Positions 7,965 to 14,680 of a stretch of DNA of 28,949 bases are shown here, one piece after another; within the stretch, counting starts at the first letter, position 1; each line of letters opens with the position of its first letter. Origin of the DNA: JBBQWS01 sp038210415 (lineage in GTDB: Bacteria > Actinomycetota > Actinomycetes > Prado026); contig JBBQWS010000044.1 in assembly GCA_038210415.1 (NCBI GenBank), forward strand, positions 1 to 28,949. The letters are read 5' to 3'. Made by a program: the position numbers and the translations under genes. The notes under the pieces are model-generated. The model saw nothing but the letters and a program-made list of their open reading frames with translations, ran no database searches and was not told where the DNA came from.

Positions 7965-7971
7965 CAGCCCC

Positions 7972-8280
7972 GTGGACGATCGACGACGCGACGGGGTGCT
8001 GCTGATCGAGGGCGGCGATCTCGCCTGCGGCGAACTGCTCATGCTCGTCTACCGGCAGATTCGCGCCGAGCCTGCCGGCTCGATAGTGGGGATCAAGACC
8101 ACTGACCCGGCGGCACCGATCGACATCCCGGCCTGGTGCCATCTCACGGGCCATCACTATCAGGGGCTCTCTCGTGAACATCCGGACGGCACCTATCTGG
8201 TTGAGCTGGCGACCTCTGCTCGGCCTGTTGACCCGCAACGACCCTGGCACCCTCAACCCTCAACGGAGGTTCTCCCATGA
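7972..8280 (+). CDS. TusA-like sulfur-carrier protein
   Basis: 102 residues, first gene of a three-gene operon. TusA proteins are small cytosolic carriers that take sulfane sulfur on one cysteine and hand it to a partner. Here the cysteine is Cys19 in GGDLACGELLMLV, at the place of the usual GxxCPxP; the CPxP proline is replaced (CGEL). The rest of the fold is recognisable: an amphipathic helix LMLVYRQI, the strand GSIVGIKTTDPAAPIDIPAWC (residues about 36-56, matching the TusA DDPATTRDIPxFC region), then HHYQGLSREHPDGTYLVEL. A short Pro-rich tail follows. GTG start; its stop overlaps the next ATG (ATGA), so translation is coupled. The acceptor of its sulfur is probably one of the next two proteins. 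That is inferred from context. Confidence 0.8.
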   Translation: MDDRRRDGVLLIEGGDLACGELLMLVYRQIRAEPAGSIVGIKTTDPAAPIDIPAWCHLTGHHYQGLSREHPDGTYLVELATSARPVDPQRPWHPQPSTEVLP

Positions 8281-8633
8281 CCATCCTCGTTTCCCTCGCG
8301 AGCAGCCACCTGGATCCCGACCGAGCCACGCTCGCCTTCGTCGTGGCGGGCGCCGCAGTCGCGTCGGGGCAGGACACCACGGTGTTTCTCTCCGCTGACG
8401 GCGCCTGGCTCGGCAAGAAAGGCGAGGCTGGCAAGATCAACGAGGAGGGTTTCGCCCCGCTCGCAGATCTGATGGGCGGCTTCACCGAGGCGGGCGGCAA
8501 GATCATCGTTTGTAGCCCCTGCGCCAAGAAGCGAGGGATCACTGAGGCTGACCTCGTGGATGGGTCGGTCATCGCCGGTGGCGCAGCGGTCGTTGCGCTG
8601 ATGGTCGCCGGCGCCCAGACGATCTCGTACTGA
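8277..8633 (+). CDS. DsrE-family sulfur-transfer protein
   Basis: 118 residues. Opens with MTILVSLASSHLDPDRATLAF (residues 1-21), the nucleotide-fold-like start of DsrE/DsrF/peroxiredoxin-like small proteins. Then come an Ala-rich helix, a lysine/glycine loop (AWLGKKGEAGKINEEG), and IIVCSPCAKKRGI with Cys79 and Cys82 at the position of the active cysteine of DsrE proteins. A C-terminal Ala/Val helix ends GAQTISY. DsrE proteins bind sulfane sulfur on cysteine and exchange it with TusA partners, which fits its place between two TusA-type domains. It has a good Shine-Dalgarno (GGAGG) inside the upstream gene and overlaps it by four bases. The donor and the end product are unknown. Confidence 0.85.
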   Translation: MTILVSLASSHLDPDRATLAFVVAGAAVASGQDTTVFLSADGAWLGKKGEAGKINEEGFAPLADLMGGFTEAGGKIIVCSPCAKKRGITEADLVDGSVIAGGAAVVALMVAGAQTISY

Positions 8634-8637
8634 CGCG

Positions 8638-9720
8638 ATGGAAGCCGATGCCGAGCTCGACGGCGGCACGATGGACTGCGGTAGCGGCCTCCTCCTGCTG
8701 TTGACGCGCAGAATGCGTGAGATCGAGCCGGGGCAGATCTTGCTGATCCGTACGCAGGAGCGCTCCGTCCCGCCCGACCTGGACGATTGGGGCCGACTGG
8801 CCGGCCACGCGATCGTCTCGTCTCAGGCGACCGGCCCGGACGGGCCGTGGGAAGTCGTGGTACGCCGCGACGGGTCCAAAGCGCCGGCCGGAGAGAACAT
8901 CACCTACGACTCGGTGTTCTCCCAGGGAACCGCAACTCCGATCGGAAGTCGTCTCTGGCTCTACAGCAACTTTCACTGCAACCTCGCGTGCACCTACTGC
9001 TGCGCCGAATCGTCACCCAGGGCAGCACCGCGTCTGCTTCCCGTCGATCTGGCGCTCTCAGCTACCGCGGAGTTCCGGGATCTCGGCGGCGCAGAGGTGA
9101 TCATCACAGGCGGCGAGCCGTTCCTGCACCCGGATCTCGGGACGATGGTGCTCGGGCTCGCGGCGTTGCTGCCGGTCACCATCCTCACGAACGGGATGGT
9201 GTTCGATCGAGGTCGTCGACGTGAGGCGCTGATGTCGATGCCGCGCGAGCGGGTCGTCCTGCAGATCAGCCTCGACTCCGCCGGCCCGACGCTGCATGAT
9301 CGCCATCGCGGAATCGGAACCCACGCCAAGGCCCTCGCCGGAATGGCCCTTGCACGCGAGCTCGGATTCACGATCCGGGTCGCGGCCACCCTGCACGAGA
9401 ACGAGGCCGCAAGTGCAGTCGCCCTCACGCAGCTGCTTGACTCGCTCGGCGTGGACGAGCACCACCGCATCATCCGTCCCGTTGCCAAGCAAGGCTTCGC
9501 GCTGGAGGGTCAGCCAGTGACGGTGGATTCGCTGGAACCGGAACCCACCTTGACCGTCGACGGCATCTGGTGGCACCCGGTGGCGGTCAACGATCCCGCG
9601 ATGCAAGTCGCCACAAGCCCACTTCCTGTCGCATCGGCGCTCGACACCATTCGAGATACCTTGGCGGTCCAGGATGCCGCTCGCCGCGAAGGCCGTCGAC
9701 ACGTGTTTCGTTGCGCCTGA
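8638..9720 (+). CDS. TusA-radical SAM fusion protein
   Basis: A 360-residue two-domain protein. Residues about 8-78 repeat the TusA-like layout of the first gene: Cys14 in MDCGSGLLLLLTRRM, a strand GQILLIRTQ, DLDDWGRLAGHAIV and a closing WEVVVRRDG. Residues about 103-330 are a radical SAM domain. CNLACTYC (Cys114, 118, 121) gives the CxxxCxxC cluster site, Cys122 adjoins it, and GGEP (158-161) is the SAM motif; ISLDSAGPTLHDRHRG is also typical. The C-terminal part has no cysteine-rich SPASM domain; the only other cysteine is penultimate (FRCA). Radical SAM enzymes cleave SAM to a 5'-deoxyadenosyl radical. Here the fused carrier domain suggests sulfur supply to the active site or persulfide control. 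It starts five bases after the DsrE stop without a Shine-Dalgarno. Substrate unknown; no adjacent peptide precursor was seen. Confidence 0.85.
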   Translation: MEADAELDGGTMDCGSGLLLLLTRRMREIEPGQILLIRTQERSVPPDLDDWGRLAGHAIVSSQATGPDGPWEVVVRRDGSKAPAGENITYDSVFSQGTATPIGSRLWLYSNFHCNLACTYCCAESSPRAAPRLLPVDLALSATAEFRDLGGAEVIITGGEPFLHPDLGTMVLGLAALLPVTILTNGMVFDRGRRREALMSMPRERVVLQISLDSAGPTLHDRHRGIGTHAKALAGMALARELGFTIRVAATLHENEAASAVALTQLLDSLGVDEHHRIIRPVAKQGFALEGQPVTVDSLEPEPTLTVDGIWWHPVAVNDPAMQVATSPLPVASALDTIRDTLAVQDAARREGRRHVFRCA

Positions 9721-9722
9721 GG

Positions 9723-10083
9723 TCAGCTGCTGCCCGACGGGGTGACAGATCCCTTGACGAAAGTGCTACCAACCGGGACCGTCGCCAGGCCGAGCAGGAC
9801 CGCGGCCGCGGCGGCCCCTCCCTCGAATGCGCTGGCGTGCCCGAACGTGGCAAAGAGGTAGACCGCGATGGCGACCGCGACCGCGGCTACCCCGCGCACC
9901 AACATGGGCTTACCTGAGCGGGCCGCTGCGACTGCCGCCAAGCCGATCACGAAGAACACCAGGCCCCCCCCGAAAGTCCAGCGGGACCTGTCGAGTCCAG
10001 TCCTTGCTGAAGGCGAACAGCGCCGAAGCCGCGCAGAGCAGACCCGCCCCTGCAGCGAGACGGGACGCCGCAGGGGTCATCAT
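9723..10083 (-). pseudogene. Small membrane protein, frameshifted at a run of eight G
   Basis: The ATG at 10083 (or 10080) overlaps the DoxD-like stop and starts MMTPAASRLAAGAGLLCAAS, a hydrophobic segment, then SKDWTRQVPLDFRGG. There the frame breaks in a run of eight C on the plus strand (9964-9971). In the next frame it continues LVFFVIGLAAVAAARSG, with two or three more hydrophobic segments and ATVPVGSTFVKGS to a stop at 9723. With seven bases in the run the two halves join into one protein of about 120 residues with roughly four membrane segments. This could be a true mutation, phase variation or a sequencing error. It is translationally coupled to the DoxD-like gene. No family recognised. 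Confidence 0.7.
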
Positions 10084-10616
10084 GAGGCCCTCATCGCGAA
10101 CGCGGCGAGCCGAGATGAGGACACGCGCCACTGGGGACGCAGCAGACCATCGAGACCTCCGACTCGGCCAGCTGCGAATGCGAGCACCGTGAGATGCGCC
10201 ACCGCCATGAGGAAGTAGGACCACGGCCACTCGTTGGGCGTGTTGAGCACGGACAGCGCGATTGCCGCACCCTGGCCGAGCGCCAGGACGGCTGCGAGTC
10301 GGGTCAGTAGTCCGGCAAGCAAGAGCACGGCCAGCAGTGTCTCGACGATGAGTGTCAGCCAGGCGAAGGCAATGAAGTGCGGCAGCACCGCGTGACTCAT
10401 GACCCAGGCGAACGGCGCGAACACCTGATGGGTGGAGGCATCGACGACGTACTGCCGGAGGTTCCCGAAACCCGGCGGCAGTTTCCACGCAAGGTTGCTG
10501 GCCCACAGGAGACCGAGTGCGAGCCGGAGGACGAGGACTGCCCGACGCGCCCAGTACCCCGTGTCCAACTCCTCTCGGGCAGGCTCCGCCCGCTCTAGGG
10601 TCTGCGATGTAGCCAT
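10080..10616 (-). CDS. DoxD/DoxX-like membrane protein
   Basis: 178 residues, ATG 10616 with GGAGG about eleven bases upstream. After a polar N-terminus there are about four membrane helices: VLVLRLALGLLWASNLAWK, AFAWLTLIVETLLAVLLLAG, RLAAVLALGQGAAIALSVL and YFLMAVAHLTVLAFAAG. Between the first two lies a periplasmic-type loop with WKLPPGFGNLRQYV. This matches the TqoDoxD / DoxX class. Its best-known member is the small subunit of thiosulfate:quinone oxidoreductase, although many DoxX proteins have other or unknown roles. Its place convergent to the TusA/DsrE/radical SAM operon makes a sulfur-related role attractive but not proven. It is the first gene of a two-gene unit with the frameshifted small membrane protein. 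Confidence 0.7.
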   Translation of the reverse strand: MATSQTLERAEPAREELDTGYWARRAVLVLRLALGLLWASNLAWKLPPGFGNLRQYVVDASTHQVFAPFAWVMSHAVLPHFIAFAWLTLIVETLLAVLLLAGLLTRLAAVLALGQGAAIALSVLNTPNEWPWSYFLMAVAHLTVLAFAAGRVGGLDGLLRPQWRVSSSRLAAFAMRAS

Positions 10617-10970
10617 CTCAGTGCGCTCCTCCGAGGGTTGATGCCCAGCACAGGGACAACCCCGGGGGCAACAACCCATGGCCCGACTACGTCGTCCTTA
10701 CACCACTCGACTCGTCCTGTCGCAGAGCGCACCAGGTGAACGGCCGGGCGCTGTCCCACGGGATGGTGCACGTCGAACTGACCCGCGTCGTCGGCTGGAC
10801 GGATTCCGGCCTGGCGGCGCGTCGATCAACCGGGGTCGGCCCCGACGGGGTGCCTCGCCAGCCGCGAGGCGGACTCCATCGAGCGGACTTCAGGCTCGTC
10901 GTCCAAGGCGTTCACCGGGGCGCGTACCTGGGGGCGACCATAGTCGCTGGCTCACTGCCACACTGTCCCG
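10617..10970. other. Divergent intergenic region between the DoxD-like and VOC genes
   Basis: About 350 bases with no gene I can support, although a plus-strand frame stays open across it. Near the DoxD-like start, GGGTTG (10635-10640) has inverted copies at 10657-10662 and 10672-10677. These could fold in the leader or serve as a repressor site. Promoters for both flanking genes must lie here. The rest shows nothing clear. Confidence 0.45.
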
Positions 10971-11360
10971 ATGACCGACTCGAACAGCGCCCCGGCCGCC
11001 CGAATCGCGATGGTGACCATCGACTGCGCCGACCCCACCGCTCAGAGCGCGTTCTGGTCCGCCCTCCTGGGCTGGGAGCAGACCTACGCCGACGAAAACT
11101 ACGCAATGCTGCAAGGCCCCACAAACGCCCTCGGCTTCGGCCGGGTGCCGGGTTACGAGCCGCCGTCCTGGCCGAACGAGAACGGCAGCAAGCAGTTCCA
11201 CCTGGACCTCGCCGTCGAGGACATCCCGGCCGCGCAGTCGCGTTGCCTGGAGCTCGGCGCGCGCGTCCCCGACGACCAGCCGGGCGGCGACCGATGGCGC
11301 GTCCTGCTCGACCCGGCGGGCCATCCGTTCTGCTTGACCAACGCAGCGAACTGGGGCTGA
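10971..11360 (+). CDS. VOC-family (glyoxalase-like) protein
   Basis: 129 residues, ATG start. It opens with VTIDCADPTAQSAFWSALLGW, the first beta-alpha-beta module of Glyoxalase_6-type VOC proteins. It continues FHLDLAVEDIPAAQSRCLELGA and closes DPAGHPFCLTN. Proteins of this kind include metal-dependent lyases, isomerases, dioxygenases and binding or resistance proteins, so the reaction cannot be named. It is followed after three bases by a DUF3224 gene, forming a two-gene unit. A second VOC gene of similar opening (VDCADP-like) is found near the right end of the window. The family call is firm; the function is unknown. Confidence 0.85.
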   Translation: MTDSNSAPAARIAMVTIDCADPTAQSAFWSALLGWEQTYADENYAMLQGPTNALGFGRVPGYEPPSWPNENGSKQFHLDLAVEDIPAAQSRCLELGARVPDDQPGGDRWRVLLDPAGHPFCLTNAANWG

Positions 11361-11363
11361 TCC

Positions 11364-11762
11364 GTGATCGCCGAGGGTACCTTCGCGGTCGCCGACTTCA
11401 CGCCGCTGCACACCGTAACCGAGATCGTCACGGCCCTGCCCGCTGGCTACTCGACCATGATCAAGACCTACTCGGGGGACGTCGAGGGCCGCAGCATCAC
11501 CCAGTTCACCGCCGCCTTCGACCCTGCCAGCGGCACCGGGACCTACGTCGCGCTGGAGTCGTTCGAAGGCTTGCTGGCGGGAAAGACCGGGGCGTTCAAT
11601 TTCGTCCACAGCGCCAGCACCACCGGGTCCGACCGTGAGAACTACTACGGGTTGATCGTGCCGCACAGCGGCACAGGCGAGCTGGCCACCATCGCGGGCA
11701 CTGCTGAGCTGCGGATCGAGGCCGACGGCACCCACCGGATGAGCTTCGACTACACCCTCTGA
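11364..11762 (+). CDS. DUF3224-family protein
   Basis: 132 residues, GTG start three bases after the VOC gene. It matches the DUF3224 pattern: an N-terminal GTFAVADFTP, then IKTYSGDVEG, ALESFEGLLAGKTGAFNFVHSAS (residues about 53-75), a charged YYGLIVPHSGTGELATIAG stretch and a final DGTHRMSFDYTL. Members are small cytosolic beta-rich proteins, probably barrel-like, of unknown function and often found near VOC genes. The last 13 bases overlap the 3' end of the convergent HutD-like gene. No enzymatic residues can be assigned. Confidence 0.85.
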   Translation: MIAEGTFAVADFTPLHTVTEIVTALPAGYSTMIKTYSGDVEGRSITQFTAAFDPASGTGTYVALESFEGLLAGKTGAFNFVHSASTTGSDRENYYGLIVPHSGTGELATIAGTAELRIEADGTHRMSFDYTL

Positions 11763-12283
11763 GCTGGGCTGATGCGGATGACGGCGACGTCGCTCTCGGC
11801 GGCCGCACGCAACCGGTCGTCCGCGCCCAGCACCGTCGTCGTGAGGTCGTCCAGCCGGACGACGAGCGTGGTCTCGGCTCCTGCCCCGGCGACCTCCCGT
11901 TCGCCTGGGCCGTAGACCACCACTTCGCTGCGATAGCGGCCACGTCGAGTCATGACGTTCAGGTCGCGGGTCGGCGGGCCTCCGACCACGCACGAGGTAG
12001 TCGAGTCGCCCGAGAAGGCGAACGGCTCGCGGTGCCGCAGGCGGTGCTCCTTGCCGTCCACGGTCAGCGCCATCACCGCGGTGTCCAGCGGGACGACGAC
12101 ACGGTCGACGCCGGGGAAGGTCGAGAACTTCAAGCTTCCCGACACGTCCGCGACGCTGACTCGCCAGTCGAACCCGTCGGGCCCGGCGCCGGCCGGGTGA
12201 CCGGCGATCTCGCGGGTGACGCCGGCACCGTTCTTCCACGGCACGACGGGGTAGTCGCTCCAGCGCAGCGCCGTGATCGCCAT
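11750..12283 (-). CDS. HutD/Ves-family cupin-like protein
   Basis: 177 residues. ATG 12283 is chosen because it gives MAITALRWSDYPVVPWKNGAG, the characteristic HutD/Ves opening (W.NGGG-like), and GFDWRVSVADV follows as expected. A longer frame to 12325 adds 14 unlikely residues. Further family blocks are FSTFPGVDRVVVPLD and GGPPTRDLNVMTRRGR. HutD accompanies histidine-utilisation genes and Ves is a cold-induced protein in E. coli; both are bicupin-like with unclear chemistry. No hut genes are present here. It converges on and overlaps the DUF3224 gene. TACGGT upstream on the minus strand is a possible -10. Confidence 0.85.
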   Translation of the reverse strand: MAITALRWSDYPVVPWKNGAGVTREIAGHPAGAGPDGFDWRVSVADVSGSLKFSTFPGVDRVVVPLDTAVMALTVDGKEHRLRHREPFAFSGDSTTSCVVGGPPTRDLNVMTRRGRYRSEVVVYGPGEREVAGAGAETTLVVRLDDLTTTVLGADDRLRAAAESDVAVIRISPAQRV

Positions 12284-12631
12284 GGTGCGCCCCACCGTAG
12301 TGACTGGACCGCGACTCCCGGCCAAGGAGGTTGCGTTTGCTCACGCCATGGCCGAGCGAGAACTCGCTGACTGCGGACTTCCAGACCTGCGGGAGCGCGA
12401 TTGGCTCCGTGGCAGGGCGGTATCGCGTGACGAAACGCAACCGGCGGACTCCGACCTCGGCTTGTGGCCCCCCGCAGCGGAACTGACGCCGTTTCGACCG
12501 CACGCTCAGCGGCGGCACGCGGCAGGCGGTCGGACGATCACTTCAGCAGACGGGCCCGGACGCCGATGCCCAAAGGAGCGGCTGCCGCCCCGGACGGGAC
12601 GGTGGACGATGCCCGACGCCCGAGGAGACCT
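12284..12631. other. Intergenic region upstream of the MoxR gene
   Basis: About 350 bases between the HutD-like gene (minus) and the MoxR gene (plus). The MoxR reading frame stays open to 12464, but the upstream part lacks protein character, and the GTG at 12632 has a strong GAGGAG site. The region contains the long inverted repeat described separately (12329-12442). No gene can be supported. Confidence 0.5.
12329..12442. repeat. 16-base imperfect inverted repeat around 82 bases with internal dyads
   Basis: GGTTGCGTTTGCTCAC (12329-12344) and GTGACGAAACGCAACC (12427-12442) are complementary at 14 of 16 positions. Between them AGCGA-GAAC-TCGCT (12355-12368) and GGAGC/GCTCC (12392-12396 / 12404-12408) can form hairpins, so a branched RNA fold is possible. 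The 11-mer GGTTGCGTTTG recurs at 16719-16729 before the acyl-CoA dehydrogenase operator. A match of this quality can arise by chance in a window this size. Confidence 0.35.
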
Positions 12632-13615
12632 GTGACGAGCACTCCGCTGCTACCCAACGAGGCGGCCTTGCCGGCACGCGACCAGCTCACCGCTGCCGCG
12701 CACCGCATCGTCGCCAACGTGGAGCAGGTCGTGCACGGTCGCAGCCGGGCGATCGAGCTGATCACGTGCGCTCTGCTGTCCGGGGGGCACGCTCTGGTGG
12801 AGGACGTTCCCGGCAGTGGCAAGACGACGATGGCGCGCGCGTTCGCCCGCAGCCTCGGCGGCACGTTCCACCGGATCCAGGCCACGGCCGACCTCCTGCC
12901 GTCGGACATCACCGGGTCGGGAATCTGGGAGCCTGAGCAGCACGCGTTCCGCTTCGTGCCGGGCCCGCTGTTCGGTCACGTCGTGCTGGTCGACGAGCTC
13001 AACCGGACGCCCCCGCGGACCCAGTCGGCGTTCCTGGAGGCGATGGACGAGGGCGCCGTCACGGTCGACGGGGTACGGCACCGGTTGCCCGACCCGTTCT
13101 TCGTCATCGCGACCCAGAATCCCCTGGAGCAGCACGGGACGTACCCTCTGCCCGAGGGCCAGCTCGACCGGTTCACGGTGCGCGTCACCTTCCCCGAGCT
13201 CGACCTCGCGACCGAGCGCCAGGTCGTACGCGAGCAGCTCGTACGGCCGACGGTCGACGACCTGGCCCCGGTGGTCGACCCCGCGACGCTGCTGCTCCTG
13301 CGGGCGGCTGTCCGGACGACGCACGTGGCCGACGTGGTGCTCGACCACGCGCTCGGGGTGGTGCGGGCCAGCCGCGCCGAGCCCAGGGTGCGCCTCGGCG
13401 CGAGTTCTCGGGCAGCCCTCGCGCTGGTGCGGTGCGCGCAGGCCCGCGCTCTGCTGCAGGGGCGCGACTACGTCGTCCCGGACGACACCAAGGCCGTGGC
13501 AGGCCCGGTGCTCGGGCACCGGCTGATCCTCGACGACGGCAGCACCCTGGGCGCTCGGGCGGACGAGGCGATCGCCGAGCTGATGGCGCGTGTCCCTGTC
13601 CCGATGCACGGCTAG
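12632..13615 (+). CDS. MoxR-family AAA+ ATPase
   Basis: 327 residues, GTG start with GAGGAG seven bases upstream. MoxR ATPases are chaperone-like and help assemble or activate partner proteins encoded beside them. Walker A is VEDVPGSGKTT (Lys64); Walker B is VVLVDELNR (Asp121, Glu122). The MoxR blocks LLPSDITGSGI, FVPGPLFGHV, ATQNPLEQHGTYPLPEGQLDRF and the C-terminal lid with GASSRAALALVRCAQA are all present, and length fits. It is first in a three-gene set with a DUF58 protein (10 bases later) and a transglutaminase-like membrane protein, a combination conserved across many actinobacteria. The cellular target is not known; cell-envelope maturation is a reasonable guess from the partners. Confidence 0.95.
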   Translation: MTSTPLLPNEAALPARDQLTAAAHRIVANVEQVVHGRSRAIELITCALLSGGHALVEDVPGSGKTTMARAFARSLGGTFHRIQATADLLPSDITGSGIWEPEQHAFRFVPGPLFGHVVLVDELNRTPPRTQSAFLEAMDEGAVTVDGVRHRLPDPFFVIATQNPLEQHGTYPLPEGQLDRFTVRVTFPELDLATERQVVREQLVRPTVDDLAPVVDPATLLLLRAAVRTTHVADVVLDHALGVVRASRAEPRVRLGASSRAALALVRCAQARALLQGRDYVVPDDTKAVAGPVLGHRLILDDGSTLGARADEAIAELMARVPVPMHG

Positions 13616-13624
13616 GACGGCGCG

Positions 13625-14680
13625 ATGCGGGGCACCTCCCGATCGCGGGTGACCCGGCTCGGGCTGATGCCGCCGCTGTCGGCGGCCATCCTCGGTGCGC
13701 TGTCGGTGCTCACGGCCGACAGCTGGCTGCTCCTGCTCAGCGGCGGCGCCCTGGGACTGCTGGTGGCCGCGTTCGTCCTCCGGCCGCGGGTCACTGAGCT
13801 CCGCGTCGTGGCGACGCACCCCCGGCGCTGCCAGGTCGGCGAAGTCGTCGCGGGCACGATTCAGGTGACGAACACCGGCGACCGGCGATCGTCGCTGGCC
13901 CGGGTCACCCACGAGCGCACCGGGCTCGCACCGGTGACCGTCCTGGTGCCCCCACTGGGTCCGGGCGCGACGGCCGAGGTGCGTGTGGAGCGGCTGGTGC
14001 TGGCCCGGGTCGCCGGCACCGACGGAACCAGCACCACCGTGAGCTCGGAGCCGTTAGGCCTGCTCGAACGGGCGGCGACCGGGCCGTCACCGACCGACCT
14101 GGTCAGCCATCCGCGGCTCGTCCCGGTGCTGCTCGGCCCGCTGCTGACGGCCGAAGAAGGGCAGGGCCGGGCGGTCGCGTCCCGGTCCGGCCTCGACGTG
14201 CACGGGGTACGCGAGTGGCAGCGTGGCGACGGCACCACCCAGGTGCACTGGCGCAGCACGGCCCGCCGGGGCCGACTCGTGGTCCTCGAGCGCGAGACCC
14301 GGATCGGGGTGGGTCTCGGGCTGCTGCTGGTCGGCCCGCCCGGCCTGCCGAGCTGGGAGCCGTTGGTCGCACTGACCGCGTCGACCGCCGTGACGGCGGC
14401 GAGAGCCGGTCGCCGGGTCGGCTTGTTCGCCGCGCAGCCGGGCCTGGCCGAGCTGACCACCGGCGACCGCACGGGCCTGCTCGACTGGTGCGCAGCCCTG
14501 GACGAGCCCTCGCTGCCGCCGCCGGCCCTGGTCGCCCTGGCCCTGCGCCGGGTCGGCTCAGGCGGCGAGCTGGTCGTCGCGGCGACCTGGGCTCCTCCCG
14601 CGTGGTGGGCCAGCACGTCCGCGGCCGCACGGGCGGCCGGGGTCCGGCTCCAGGTGCTCACGTCGGAGCCCGCTCGATGA
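13625..14680 (+). CDS. DUF58 domain membrane protein
   Basis: 351 residues. Two hydrophobic segments at the N-terminus (LMPPLSAAILGALSVL and WLLLLSGGALGLLVAAFVL) anchor it in the membrane. A beta-rich region (about 60-160) precedes the DUF58 signature HGVREWQRGDGTTQVHWRST at residues about 193-212, then ARRGRLVVLERE. DUF58 proteins carry a vWA-like fold and pair with MoxR ATPases. It is between the MoxR gene (10 bases upstream) and the transglutaminase gene, whose ATG overlaps its TGA. The role is probably a MoxR client or adaptor in the envelope; the metal-binding state of the vWA-like part cannot be judged here. Confidence 0.9.
   Translation: MRGTSRSRVTRLGLMPPLSAAILGALSVLTADSWLLLLSGGALGLLVAAFVLRPRVTELRVVATHPRRCQVGEVVAGTIQVTNTGDRRSSLARVTHERTGLAPVTVLVPPLGPGATAEVRVERLVLARVAGTDGTSTTVSSEPLGLLERAATGPSPTDLVSHPRLVPVLLGPLLTAEEGQGRAVASRSGLDVHGVREWQRGDGTTQVHWRSTARRGRLVVLERETRIGVGLGLLLVGPPGLPSWEPLVALTASTAVTAARAGRRVGLFAAQPGLAELTTGDRTGLLDWCAALDEPSLPPPALVALALRRVGSGGELVVAATWAPPAWWASTSAAARAAGVRLQVLTSEPAR

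Larger units (their letters stand above)
7554..7971. other. Intergenic region between tRNA-Gly and the sulfur-relay operon
   Basis: About 420 bases without a gene I can support. Open frames exist on both strands. The minus-strand one ends in the antisense of the tRNA (giving GDENRTRTVSLGS, a known annotation artefact), and the plus-strand one has no recognisable protein character. Visible structures are the hairpin at 7558-7582 and, near the right end, the promoter-like TAGGGT before the operon start. It could hold a decayed gene or the edge of an inserted segment. Confidence 0.5.

Noticed and set aside
8638..9720. Mycofactocin or other known RiPP radical SAM system
   Set aside because: No precursor peptide with a recognisable leader, no RRE protein and no SPASM domain are present; TusA/DsrE partners are not part of those systems.
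10736..11638. 300-residue plus-strand frame across the VOC and DUF3224 genes
   Set aside because: Arg/Pro-rich out-of-frame reading of two better supported genes.
12464..12631. N-terminal extension of the MoxR frame
   Set aside because: Arg/Pro-rich and unlike any MoxR N-terminus; GTG 12632 has a strong GAGGAG and normal family length.
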